The position numbers were made by a program, and so were the translations under genes. Shown here one piece after another: positions 1 to 7,341 of a DNA stretch of 7,341 nucleotides. The notes under the pieces are model-generated. The model searched no databases. It worked only from the letters and a program-made list of their open reading frames with translations, and was not told where the DNA came from. The DNA is from SAT2750 sp964476375 (GTDB taxonomy: Bacteria > Planctomycetota > Planctomycetia > Pirellulales > Pirellulaceae), in NCBI GenBank assembly GCA_964476375.1, contig CAYYZW010000177.1, positions 1-7,341 on the forward strand, given 5' to 3'. The stretch's first letter is position 1; each line of letters begins with the position of its first letter.

Positions 1-710
1 GCAGTTTCTTCCTCTGCTGGTGCTTCCTCTGCTGTTGCTTCCTCGGCAGGAGCTTCCTCTGCAGTTGCTTCCTCGGCAGGTGCTTCCTCGGCAGGTGCGT
101 CCTCGGCAGGGGCTTCCTCGGCAGGAGCGTCCTCGGCGGGAGCGTCCTCGGCAGGGGCTTCCTCGGCGGGGGCTTCCTCGGCAGGAGCGTCCTCGGCAGG
201 AGCTTCCTCGGCAGGGGCTTCCTCGGCAGGAGCTTCCTCGGCAGGAGCTTCCTCGCTTGTCTCTTCTGCAGGTGTTTCTTCAGCCGCTGCGTCCTCGGCG
301 GCCGGTGCCTCTTCAGCCGCAGTTTCATCGCTTGCCGGAGCATCGGCGTCGGCATCCGCGGGTGTTTCTTCTTCGAACACGGGAATCGGTTCAGGAGGGG
401 GGGCTGTCGGTTTGCTGCCGGCGAGTCGTTCGAGAGCTGCCTGCTGTTGTTCCAGGTGGGTTCCCTCCTGGCCGTACTTGTTGATCAGGATCTGAACCTT
501 CTCGGTTGGCTTTGCTCCCTGGCTTACCCAGTAGGCAATCCGTTCCCCATTGAGGATAGCCCGGGCATCGGTTTCCCGGATCATGGGATCGTAGGACCCC
601 AGTTCCTCGATGGCCTTCCCATCACGAGGTGTTTTTGAATCCATCGCGCACACACGATAGTAGGGCCGATGTCGCCTTCCAAGTCGTTTCAATCGAATCC
701 GAACCGCCAC
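1..710 (-). CDS. rpsP: 30S ribosomal protein S16 with long acidic repeat tail (3' end outside window)
   Basis: This encodes S16, an early-assembling protein of the small ribosomal subunit that binds 16S rRNA. The first 80 or so residues match the family closely: VRIRLKRLGRRHRPYYRV at the N-terminus, then DSKTPRDGKAIEELGSYDP, then the GERIAYWVSQGAKPTEKV block. The start is a GTG at 710-708, preceded by a good ribosome binding site (AGAGGAG, 718-724, 7-base spacer), and the encoded protein begins M-A-V-R-I. A Gln/Ala-rich linker and a Pro-rich stretch follow, then an Asp/Ala/Glu-rich segment from about residue 113, and from residue 153 a run of Ala-Glu-Glu-Ala-Pro repeats. At least 236 residues are present and no stop is reached, whereas ordinary S16 has about 80-150. 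It lies 134 bases downstream of ffh on the same strand, the usual bacterial order ffh-rpsP-rimM-trmD-rplS. The identity of the core is secure; the role of the tail is unknown. Confidence 0.95.
   Translation of the reverse strand, partial: MAVRIRLKRLGRRHRPYYRVCAMDSKTPRDGKAIEELGSYDPMIRETDARAILNGERIAYWVSQGAKPTEKVQILINKYGQEGTHLEQQQAALERLAGSKPTAPPPEPIPVFEEETPADADADAPASDETAAEEAPAAEDAAAEETPAEETSEEAPAEEAPAEEAPAEEAPAEDAPAEEAPAEEAPAEDAPAEDAPAEEAPAEDAPAEEAPAEEATAEEAPAEEATAEEAPAEEET
15..254 (-). repeat. Sixteen tandem 15-bp units coding Glu-Glu-Ala-Pro-Ala in rpsP
   Basis: On the plus strand the unit reads approximately GGCAGGAGCTTCCTC. It repeats in register with the rpsP reading frame from 254 down to 15, which gives sixteen 5-residue units (A-E-E-A-P). 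Variation is conservative: the second Glu becomes Asp in four units (codons at 189-191, 144-146, 129-131 and 99-101), and Pro becomes Thr in two units near the left edge (63-65 and 33-35). Less regular Ala/Glu/Pro sequence flanks it at 255-375, and the Glu-rich sequence continues to base 3. Near-identical units make it prone to length change by slippage, and they generate long false open frames on the other strand. Confidence 0.95.
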
Positions 711-717
711 GAAAAAT

Positions 718-724
718 CTCCTCT
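718..724 (-). promoter_or_regulatory. Ribosome binding site of rpsP
   Basis: The minus strand reads AGAGGAG, followed by seven bases (ATTTTTC) and then GTG. This fixes the GTG at 710 as the rpsP start and agrees with the start of the S16 homology. Confidence 0.75.
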
Positions 725-816
725 TTTCGCCAGAATGACTAGTCGCACTGTGGGAACTGTAATCCTCCATTTGTAACGCAAACAGACCGCCTGCGTAACT
801 CCCCCCGGGAGCTTTT

Positions 817-839
817 CAACTGGCAGGGGATGCCAGCCG
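817..839 (-). terminator. Stem-loop just after ffh; possible terminator or processing site
   Basis: The 6-bp arms CTGGCA and TGCCAG (820-825 and 831-836) are perfect inverted repeats around a 5-base loop. In minus-strand RNA the stem extends by two G-U pairs and one C-G pair to 9 bp. It begins 5 bases after the ffh stop. The following bases are A-rich, not a U tract, so a classical intrinsic terminator is not supported. It may attenuate, or mark a processing point, between ffh and rpsP. Confidence 0.35.
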
Positions 840-844
840 ACCGT

Positions 845-2308
845 CTAACGGCCACGCAGGCGTTTGAGCTTTTTCATGCGGGACTGCCGGTTCTTCTTTT
901 TCTCTGCGCTGGTGAGTCTCTTTCCGGTGGAACGTTTTTTCTTCCCACCCTCGCCCCTCGGGTTCATCGCCGAATTCTGCATCTCGCGAATGGACTTGAG
1001 CCTTTCCTTCATGCCCTTGCCCGAGAGTCCCTCCATCATCGGTTTCATCTGGTCATACTGCTTGATCAGCTGTGTCACCTCGGTGACCTGGACTCCGGCC
1101 CCTGCTGCAATCCGTTGTCTCCTGCTCTGGTTCAGGAGTCCCGTCTCCTTGCGTTCACCGGGCGTCATCGCATTAATAATGCCCACCGTCCGACGGATTC
1201 CTCCTTCCGTGTCCTCGTTCTGCATCATCTTGTTCATCTCGGCCATTGGCCCGCCGAGCATTCCCAGCATCTTCTGGACCAGTCCGGGCTGGGCCATGCT
1301 TTCCAGCTGGGCCCGAAAGTCATCCAGCGTGAACTTGCCGGCGGACAGTTTCGCTTCCAGTTCCGCCTGCTGTTTTTCATCAACGACCTGTCTTGCCACG
1401 TCGACCAGGCCGAGGATATCCCCCATGCCGAGGATTCGCCCTGCCATCCCTTCGGGACGGAACGGCTCGAGAGAATCCATGTGCTCACCGGTCCCGATGA
1501 ACTTGATCGGTACTCCCGTGACGTGCTTGACAGACATCAATGCTCCGCCACGGGCATCGCCATCCAGCTTCGTCATGATCACGCCGTCAAGTTCCAGTGC
1601 CTCGTTAAATGACTGGGCACTGTTGACAGCATCCTGGCCGGTCATGCCATCCACGACCAGGTAGACCTGGTGAGGCTTGACCCGGTTGTCCAGTCGCGTC
1701 AGCTCGGCCATCAATTCCTCATCGATGGCCAGTCGGCCGGCGGTATCAAGCAGGACAACGTTGGCGCCGAGACCGGGGGCCGCCTTAACACCTTTCTGGC
1801 AGACCTGGACGGGGTCCTCGGAATCCCGATCAGAAAAAACAGGAATCTGGAGTTGTTCACCCAGCACATGCAGCTGGTCGATAGCGGCCGCCCGTTGAAG
1901 ATCTGCTGCCACCAGCATCGGGGAGGCACCGTTCTGCTGGATCAGCCGGGCAAGCTTTCCGCAGGTGGTTGTTTTTCCTGAGCCCTGCAGGCCGCAGAGC
2001 ATGATCACGTTGATATCGTCTTTCAGGTGAAGCGAGGGGTCGACCGGACCGAGGATGTTAATCAGCTCGTCCCGTACAAAACCGATGACGTGTTCGCTCG
2101 GGTCGAGCGAGGAGAGGACTTTCTCCCCCATCGCCTGCTCGGTGACCGCTGCCATGAAGTCCTTGACAACGCTGTAACTGACATCGGCTTCCAGCAGGGA
2201 TTGCTCGACCAGTTTCAGCCCATCGCGCATGTTGCCTTCGCTCAGCCGACCCTTTCCGCGAAGGCTCTTGACTGCAGACTGCAGGCCATCTTGAAGACGT
2301 TCAAACAT
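845..2308 (-). CDS. ffh: Signal recognition particle protein Ffh (SRP54 GTPase)
   Basis: Ffh binds signal sequences of nascent membrane and secreted proteins together with SRP RNA, and docks on FtsY at the inner membrane. The 487-residue protein has the full family layout. An N-domain four-helix bundle (MFERLQDGLQSAVKSL, then LLEADVSYSVV) occupies residues 1-85. The G domain has the P-loop GLQGSGKTT at 106-114, DTAGR at 188-192, TKLDGDARGG from 246 and GTGE at 273-276. A Met-rich M domain spans about 320-430 and carries the RNA-binding block SRRQRIAAGAG at 396-406. The last 35 or so residues form an unusually Lys/Arg-rich tail. I chose ATG 2308 because MFERL aligns with the family N-terminus; an in-frame TTG at 2317 would add MNR. 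Neither start has a clear Shine-Dalgarno sequence. The gene is upstream of rpsP on the same strand. Confidence 0.97.
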   Translation of the reverse strand: MFERLQDGLQSAVKSLRGKGRLSEGNMRDGLKLVEQSLLEADVSYSVVKDFMAAVTEQAMGEKVLSSLDPSEHVIGFVRDELINILGPVDPSLHLKDDINVIMLCGLQGSGKTTTCGKLARLIQQNGASPMLVAADLQRAAAIDQLHVLGEQLQIPVFSDRDSEDPVQVCQKGVKAAPGLGANVVLLDTAGRLAIDEELMAELTRLDNRVKPHQVYLVVDGMTGQDAVNSAQSFNEALELDGVIMTKLDGDARGGALMSVKHVTGVPIKFIGTGEHMDSLEPFRPEGMAGRILGMGDILGLVDVARQVVDEKQQAELEAKLSAGKFTLDDFRAQLESMAQPGLVQKMLGMLGGPMAEMNKMMQNEDTEGGIRRTVGIINAMTPGERKETGLLNQSRRQRIAAGAGVQVTEVTQLIKQYDQMKPMMEGLSGKGMKERLKSIREMQNSAMNPRGEGGKKKRSTGKRLTSAEKKKNRQSRMKKLKRLRGR

Positions 2309-2362
2309 GCGATTCAACGACTGTCAGGGAAAAGAATTCTTGTGCCAGGCCCCTGGATTTTC

Positions 2363-2382
2363 CTGTACTCGTGGGAGTACAG
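2363..2382 (-). terminator. Perfect 8-bp stem-loop directly after the NHLRC2-like gene
   Basis: CTGTACTC (2363-2370) and GAGTACAG (2375-2382) are perfect inverted repeats with a 4-base loop. The stem begins at the base after the TAG stop of the upstream minus-strand gene. A second small palindrome, CCAGGCCCCTGG, lies at 2345-2356. Neither is followed by a good U tract in either direction, so Rho-independent termination is possible but not clear. It sits in the gap of about 75 bases before ffh and suggests that ffh is a separate transcript. Confidence 0.4.
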
Positions 2383-4584
<2,202 letters not shown>

Positions 4585-4610
4585 CTTTTTCCTCATGATC
4601 AGTCAGTTGG

Positions 4611-4633
4611 ATTCCCCTTTTTCCGCGGGGAAT
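4611..4633 (-). promoter_or_regulatory. Leader inverted repeat upstream of the NHLRC2-like gene
   Basis: ATTCCCC (4611-4617) and GGGGAAT (4627-4633) form a 7-bp inverted repeat around a 9-base loop. It lies 15-27 bases before the two candidate start codons of the minus-strand gene. If the promoter proposed at 4651-4679 is right, it is inside the 5' untranslated leader and could fold in the mRNA. Function is inferred only from position. Confidence 0.35.
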
Positions 4634-4641
4634 GAAACTTG

Positions 4642-4651
4642 TTACCGGTAA
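4642..4651. promoter_or_regulatory. 10-bp palindrome TTACCGGTAA, possible operator
   Basis: This is a perfect palindrome in the divergent intergenic region. It lies at the predicted transcription start and touches the -10 element of the minus-strand promoter candidate, where a repressor would act. No regulator gene is in the window, and a 10-bp palindrome can occur by chance. Confidence 0.3.
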
Positions 4652-4679
4652 TCGTATCCGAGAAGCCCTCTGGAGTGAA
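4651..4679 (-). promoter_or_regulatory. Candidate promoter of the NHLRC2-like gene
   Basis: Read on the minus strand, TTCACT (4674-4679) and TACGAT (4651-4656) each match four of six consensus positions of a sigma-70 type promoter and are separated by 17 bases. Transcription would start near 4644, giving a leader of about 60 bases that contains the 4611-4633 inverted repeat. The support is consensus matching only. Confidence 0.35.
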
Positions 4680-4698
4680 CTTGGTTTGTCTTTTTTCA

Positions 4699-4720
4699 CC
4701 TTCAGGGGTTATCCTTCAGG
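4699..4720. repeat. Short direct repeat CCTTCAGG in the divergent promoter region
   Basis: CCTTCAGG occurs at 4699-4706 and again at 4713-4720, a 14-base period. It lies just upstream of the TTGACA box of the plus-strand promoter. It could be a pair of activator half-sites, but it is short. Confidence 0.25.
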
Positions 4721-4730
4721 AGGAGCAGCG

Positions 4731-4760
4731 TTGACATGGGGCGTCGCTATTCCGTAGATT
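4731..4760 (+). promoter_or_regulatory. Candidate sigma-70 promoter of the DUF1573 gene
   Basis: A perfect -35 box TTGACA (4731-4736) is followed after 18 bases by TAGATT (4755-4760), which matches four of six -10 positions. Transcription would start near 4767, about 40 bases before the chosen GTG start. Confidence 0.45.
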
Positions 4761-4806
4761 CAGCCACGCCATTCTTCTGTTTCAGGGCACCGGAAGATTG
4801 AAAACT

Positions 4807-5799
4807 GTGACACATTGCAGACCGTTTATCACCTTGATGCTCGCTGTACTTCCAGCTTCGATGGCTGGTGCACAGCAGTGGGCAGACAAGATGTTCGAGG
4901 TTCGGGAACATGATTTTGGCGTGGTGGCCCGGGGATCGGAACAGCAGTTTCGCTTTGAGTTTACCAATCTCTACAAGGAAGATGTCCATATTGAGCGGGT
5001 TCGTTCCAGTTGCGGGTGCACCTCCCCCTCGCTGGAGAAGTCCCAGGTCAGTACTTTCCAGAAAACTGCCATCCTGGCGACTTTCAATACCCGGACCCTG
5101 CAGGGCGCCCAGGGGGCAACGCTGACCGTTTTCTTTGACAAGCCATACCGGGCGGAAGTTCGGCTACTGGTCAAGGGGTTCATCCGGCCCGATGTGGTCT
5201 TTCAGCCGGGCAGCGTCCAGTTTGGGGATGTCGTCCTGGGGACTCCCGTGGAACGATCTGTCCAGGTCCAGCATGCAGGGTCTGCCAGTTGGGAGATCCG
5301 GGATGTGCGCAGCGTGAACGGTTTTTACCAGGTTTTTCTCAAGGACCGTACGGTAACCGCTGGACGGGTCGATTACCGTTTGCTGGTACGGCTCACTGAA
5401 AAGGCCCCAGCAGGCTACCTGAATGACCAGTTAATCCTGGTGACCAATGATGGCCAGAACCAGGAACTGCGGCTGGGCGTGGAAGGACGGATTGCCTCGC
5501 CGCTGACGATCAGCCCGGCGACGCTCCTGCTGGGCCCGCTGGCTCCGGGGGAGAGCGTGACCCGCAAGCTGGTGGTACGTGGGAACAAGCCCTTCAGGAT
5601 TCTCAAGCTGGCAAGTGACGCCCAGGGTTTTGAAGGCAGCCCACCCGAGGATGCTCGCATGCTGCATCTGGTGCCGGTCACCATCACGGCGGGAGAGCAG
5701 GAGGGCGCCCAGGTCCAGACCATCCAGGTGGAAACCGACCTTGCCGGGGGGACGACTGCCCGCTGTGTCGTCACGATCGAGGTCAAGCCGGCCCCCTAG
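4807..5799 (+). CDS. Secreted DUF1573 protein with three Ig-like repeats
   Basis: This 330-residue protein has an N-terminal signal peptide (RPF, a hydrophobic core ITLMLAVLPA, and a probable cleavage after SMAGA at residue 22), so it is predicted to be exported. The mature protein opens with the DUF1573 signature: HDFGVV at residues 35-40, then a beta-rich stretch ending in SSCGCTSP with Cys 69 and 71. Two further segments follow the same plan, VQFGDVVLGTPVERSVQV and later LLLGPLAPGESVTRKLVV, suggesting three tandem immunoglobulin/ASH-type domains; only the first has the CGC motif. I chose GTG 4807 because GGAAG at 4792-4796 sits 10 bases upstream. An in-frame TTG at 4798 is one base from that site and less likely. 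The gene is divergent from the NHLRC2-like gene, and its stop overlaps that of the next gene, which is convergent. DUF1573 proteins are frequent in Planctomycetota and Bacteroidota; no biochemical role is established. Confidence 0.88.
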   Translation: MTHCRPFITLMLAVLPASMAGAQQWADKMFEVREHDFGVVARGSEQQFRFEFTNLYKEDVHIERVRSSCGCTSPSLEKSQVSTFQKTAILATFNTRTLQGAQGATLTVFFDKPYRAEVRLLVKGFIRPDVVFQPGSVQFGDVVLGTPVERSVQVQHAGSASWEIRDVRSVNGFYQVFLKDRTVTAGRVDYRLLVRLTEKAPAGYLNDQLILVTNDGQNQELRLGVEGRIASPLTISPATLLLGPLAPGESVTRKLVVRGNKPFRILKLASDAQGFEGSPPEDARMLHLVPVTITAGEQEGAQVQTIQVETDLAGGTTARCVVTIEVKPAP

Positions 5800-7100
5800 G
5801 GCTGCTTGGTCACGACCGGGTAGCCGCCAATCACCAGCTGCTCTGCATCGCCCTGGTAACCGTTGATGTTCTCTGACGGATTGAGGATTGCCGCGCCCAG
5901 GATCACCACCTGCTGGCCAGGTTTTAAATCCGGGGCTGGATTCACTCGGCTGATCACAACCACGTCGGTCGCTTCCTTTTCACCCTGGATGACCAGCGTG
6001 GTCTCAAAATAGGGCTCGTTCTCATCGATCGAGGTGATCGTTCCATAAAGGGCAATGCCGCGTAGACCATCCCGGGGAAAGCTGAACTTGAACTGGCCGT
6101 GTTCGGCAATCAGCTGCAGCTTCTCCTCGTTATGACGGAAACTGGTGAGGAGCTGGCCAATCTCAGTGGTGATCTCCCGGGACTCCGGATCGGTCTCGTC
6201 GGAGAAAGTGATTCCCAGGCCCATCTGGGCAAGCATGGCATAGAATCCCTCGTCCAGCCGCCTGCGTGCGGCCGGTTCCAGGTCCTCCGGACGGGCAGCC
6301 CATTCCTTTTTTTCCTGCCGGGTCTGGTTCAGCATCGGCTTGAGTATGGAAGCGCCGAAATGGGGCGCGTCGTTGATCCAGCCTGGCTTGGGCAGGGGCT
6401 CCGGTTCGGGGGCCGGGACGTTGGGAGTCGAGCCAGGGGGGCCCTCCGAGGGGAGGTCTGTACCTGCCTGTTTCCGTTCCAGGTCGTTCAGGTCGATAAC
6501 CATGTCCGGCCCGTTGACACTTTCCCGTGACGGGTTGGACAATCGTGGTGGCTGACGTCGGGGTGGCAGCCCGCTTGTGCTGGTATCTTCCCCCTCGTCG
6601 CCCGGGTTCTTTTTCTGGGCCCACTTCTTTTTTGATTTTGACGGCATTGCCCAGTGCATCCAGCGGACATTTTCGAAGCTGTTCGCCAGTCCGATCGGGT
6701 CCCGGTCCAGTTGCCAGAGGATCATCTGGGCGATCGGCAACGCCAGCATCACTCCCAGGATGATCGAGATAATCTGCCGGGCACCGCCAGATTTCTTTCG
6801 GCTTCCCGTGGAACCTGTCCGACGTACACGGGTCACGACTGCCGCCCCTCCCTCGGCCTCTCGGACCTCGCCAAAAGGGTTCTCCGGGTCAAAGTCATCG
6901 TCCGTGGCCGGGGCGGGCGACTCCTCGGCCACGACCACTGCCGCTGTATCGAGCAGGACCAGTGCCGGGGGGAGTTGTCCTATGAAATCCTCGCCGGTCA
7001 GTTCCTCCTGGCAGAGTGGACAGGCCACGCGGGTTTCGGGCTGGACACCTGCGGGAACCGTGACCGCTTCATCACTGTGAGGACAGGTAGCGGCTGCCAT
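5796..7100 (-). CDS. Hypothetical protein: N-terminal zinc-ribbon-like motif, one TM helix, C-terminal OB-like domain
   Basis: I cannot name this 434-residue protein. It begins MAAATCPHSDEAV, and with CPLC at residues 27-30 this resembles a zinc ribbon (Cys 6, His 8, Cys 27, Cys 30), although the expected second Cys of the first knuckle is Ser. An acidic Pro/Asp-rich stretch and a basic patch (RVRRTGSTGSRKKSGG) precede one hydrophobic helix, IISIILGVMLALPIAQMILW (about 110-129). A low-complexity Lys- and Pro-rich linker runs to about residue 245. The last 90 residues (LYGTITSIDENEP, then VVVISRVNPAPDLKPGQQVVILGA) look like a small beta-barrel, possibly OB-like, but this is inference. By the positive-inside rule the zinc motif would be cytoplasmic and the C-terminal domain outside. 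ATG 7100 was chosen because AGAAGGAG lies 7 bases upstream; an in-frame ATG at 7118 and a GTG at 7124 lack such a site. Confidence 0.75.
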   Translation of the reverse strand: MAAATCPHSDEAVTVPAGVQPETRVACPLCQEELTGEDFIGQLPPALVLLDTAAVVVAEESPAPATDDDFDPENPFGEVREAEGGAAVVTRVRRTGSTGSRKKSGGARQIISIILGVMLALPIAQMILWQLDRDPIGLANSFENVRWMHWAMPSKSKKKWAQKKNPGDEGEDTSTSGLPPRRQPPRLSNPSRESVNGPDMVIDLNDLERKQAGTDLPSEGPPGSTPNVPAPEPEPLPKPGWINDAPHFGASILKPMLNQTRQEKKEWAARPEDLEPAARRRLDEGFYAMLAQMGLGITFSDETDPESREITTEIGQLLTSFRHNEEKLQLIAEHGQFKFSFPRDGLRGIALYGTITSIDENEPYFETTLVIQGEKEATDVVVISRVNPAPDLKPGQQVVILGAAILNPSENINGYQGDAEQLVIGGYPVVTKQP

Positions 7101-7107
7101 CGGCGTA

Positions 7108-7115
7108 CTCCTTCT
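7108..7115 (-). promoter_or_regulatory. Strong ribosome binding site of the zinc-ribbon/TM gene
   Basis: The minus strand reads AGAAGGAG with a 7-base spacer to ATG 7100. It settles the start against the two longer in-frame alternatives, because the ATG at 7118 and the GTG at 7124 lie upstream of it. Confidence 0.75.
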
Positions 7116-7211
7116 CATCTGCACGGTCTGGTGGTGTCACGCTTCTTCGTGCCCGGGCAACGCCGGAACTCGCAACCTCCAAGTGTACTCCCCGGCACGT
7201 GAAAAGACCAT

Positions 7212-7341
7212 TCAGGCGGGCTCGGGGGCGAGTCCATACAGGGGCAGCAGCTTGTTTTTCAGGTAGTTTACCAGTGGCTGGTGGGAGAGAGGCTGTCCGC
7301 TTGCCCGGGCGACCAGCTCGGCAGCCGAAAACCACTGGCCA
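7212..7341 (-). CDS. C-terminal fragment of a probable M32 carboxypeptidase (5' part outside window)
   Basis: The last 42 codons of a minus-strand gene are present, ending in TGA at 7214-7212. The peptide GQWFSAAELVARASGQPL, then LVNYLKNKLLPLYGL, resembles the C-terminal end of M32 metallocarboxypeptidases (thermostable carboxypeptidase Taq family). In that family a segment of the form G-x-x-Y/F-x-x-x-x-L-x-x-x-A-T/S-G is followed by YL-x-x-K-x-x-x-LYG. The catalytic HExxH region would be off the right edge and cannot be checked. M32 enzymes remove C-terminal residues from peptides in the cytoplasm using a metal ion. The gene ends 111 bases before the zinc-ribbon/TM gene on the same strand, so co-transcription is possible but not shown. 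Confidence 0.65.
   Translation of the reverse strand, partial: GQWFSAAELVARASGQPLSHQPLVNYLKNKLLPLYGLAPEPA

Noticed and set aside
15..254. Possible CRISPR-like or satellite array
   Set aside because: The 15-bp units are contiguous with no spacers and remain in frame with rpsP, so they are a protein-coding repeat.
20..484. Plus-strand open frame rich in LPRQ/RPRQ repeats
   Set aside because: It is the antisense reading of the rpsP 15-bp repeats. The opposite strand holds a clear S16 protein with a ribosome binding site, and this frame has no recognisable domain.
799..811. CTCCC-CCC-GGGAG inverted repeat between ffh and rpsP
   Set aside because: The arms are only 5 bp with a 3-base loop and no U tract; this is expected by chance in a GC-rich run.
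830..1664. Two long plus-strand open frames of about 260 residues
   Set aside because: They are fully antisense to ffh, whose protein carries every SRP54 motif. Their translations show no family features.
7072..7335. Minus-strand 87-residue frame near the right edge
   Set aside because: The neighbouring frame gives a peptide matching the M32 C-terminus and ends at 7212. This frame also overlaps the start of the zinc-ribbon gene and has Arg-rich shadow composition.

Overview
The window looks like chromosomal DNA of a planctomycete (Planctomycetota, probably the Gimesia/Rubinisphaera-like side). This rests on gene content: a secreted DUF1573 protein, a membrane-anchored NHLRC2-type thioredoxin/NHL-propeller lipoprotein, and a large zinc-ribbon plus single-TM protein of a style common in that phylum. 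It is inference, because no rRNA or other marker is present. The DNA is moderately GC-rich and almost fully coding. I see no tRNA, rRNA, IS element, phage gene or CRISPR array, and no gap between genes exceeds about 220 bases.

Left part (1-2308, minus strand): the conserved ffh-rpsP pair. ffh encodes the SRP54 GTPase of the signal recognition particle. rpsP, downstream of it, encodes ribosomal protein S16, whose normal core is followed by a very long acidic tail of (Ala-Glu-Glu-Ala-Pro)-type pentapeptide repeats that runs off the left edge.

Middle part (2383-5799): two divergent genes separated by a 222-base regulatory region. The minus-strand gene encodes a lipoprotein with an N-terminal thioredoxin fold (WTYCCINC motif), an NHL beta-propeller and a C-terminal domain resembling the N-terminal domain of DsbD. 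The plus-strand gene encodes an exported DUF1573 protein with three Ig-like repeats. The gap contains plausible promoters in both directions, a 10-bp palindrome over one of them and a leader hairpin.

Right part (5796-7341, minus strand): an unnamed zinc-ribbon/TM protein whose stop codon overlaps the DUF1573 stop in a shared CTAG. Upstream of it is the C-terminal end of what is probably an M32 metallocarboxypeptidase, cut by the right edge.

Functionally, the left part is core translation and protein targeting. The middle genes are exported or envelope proteins, one of which carries apparent redox chemistry. The most notable points are the S16 repeat tail and the two cysteine pairs at opposite ends of the NHLRC2-like protein. 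I did not find a defence, mobile or otherwise clearly new multi-gene system.
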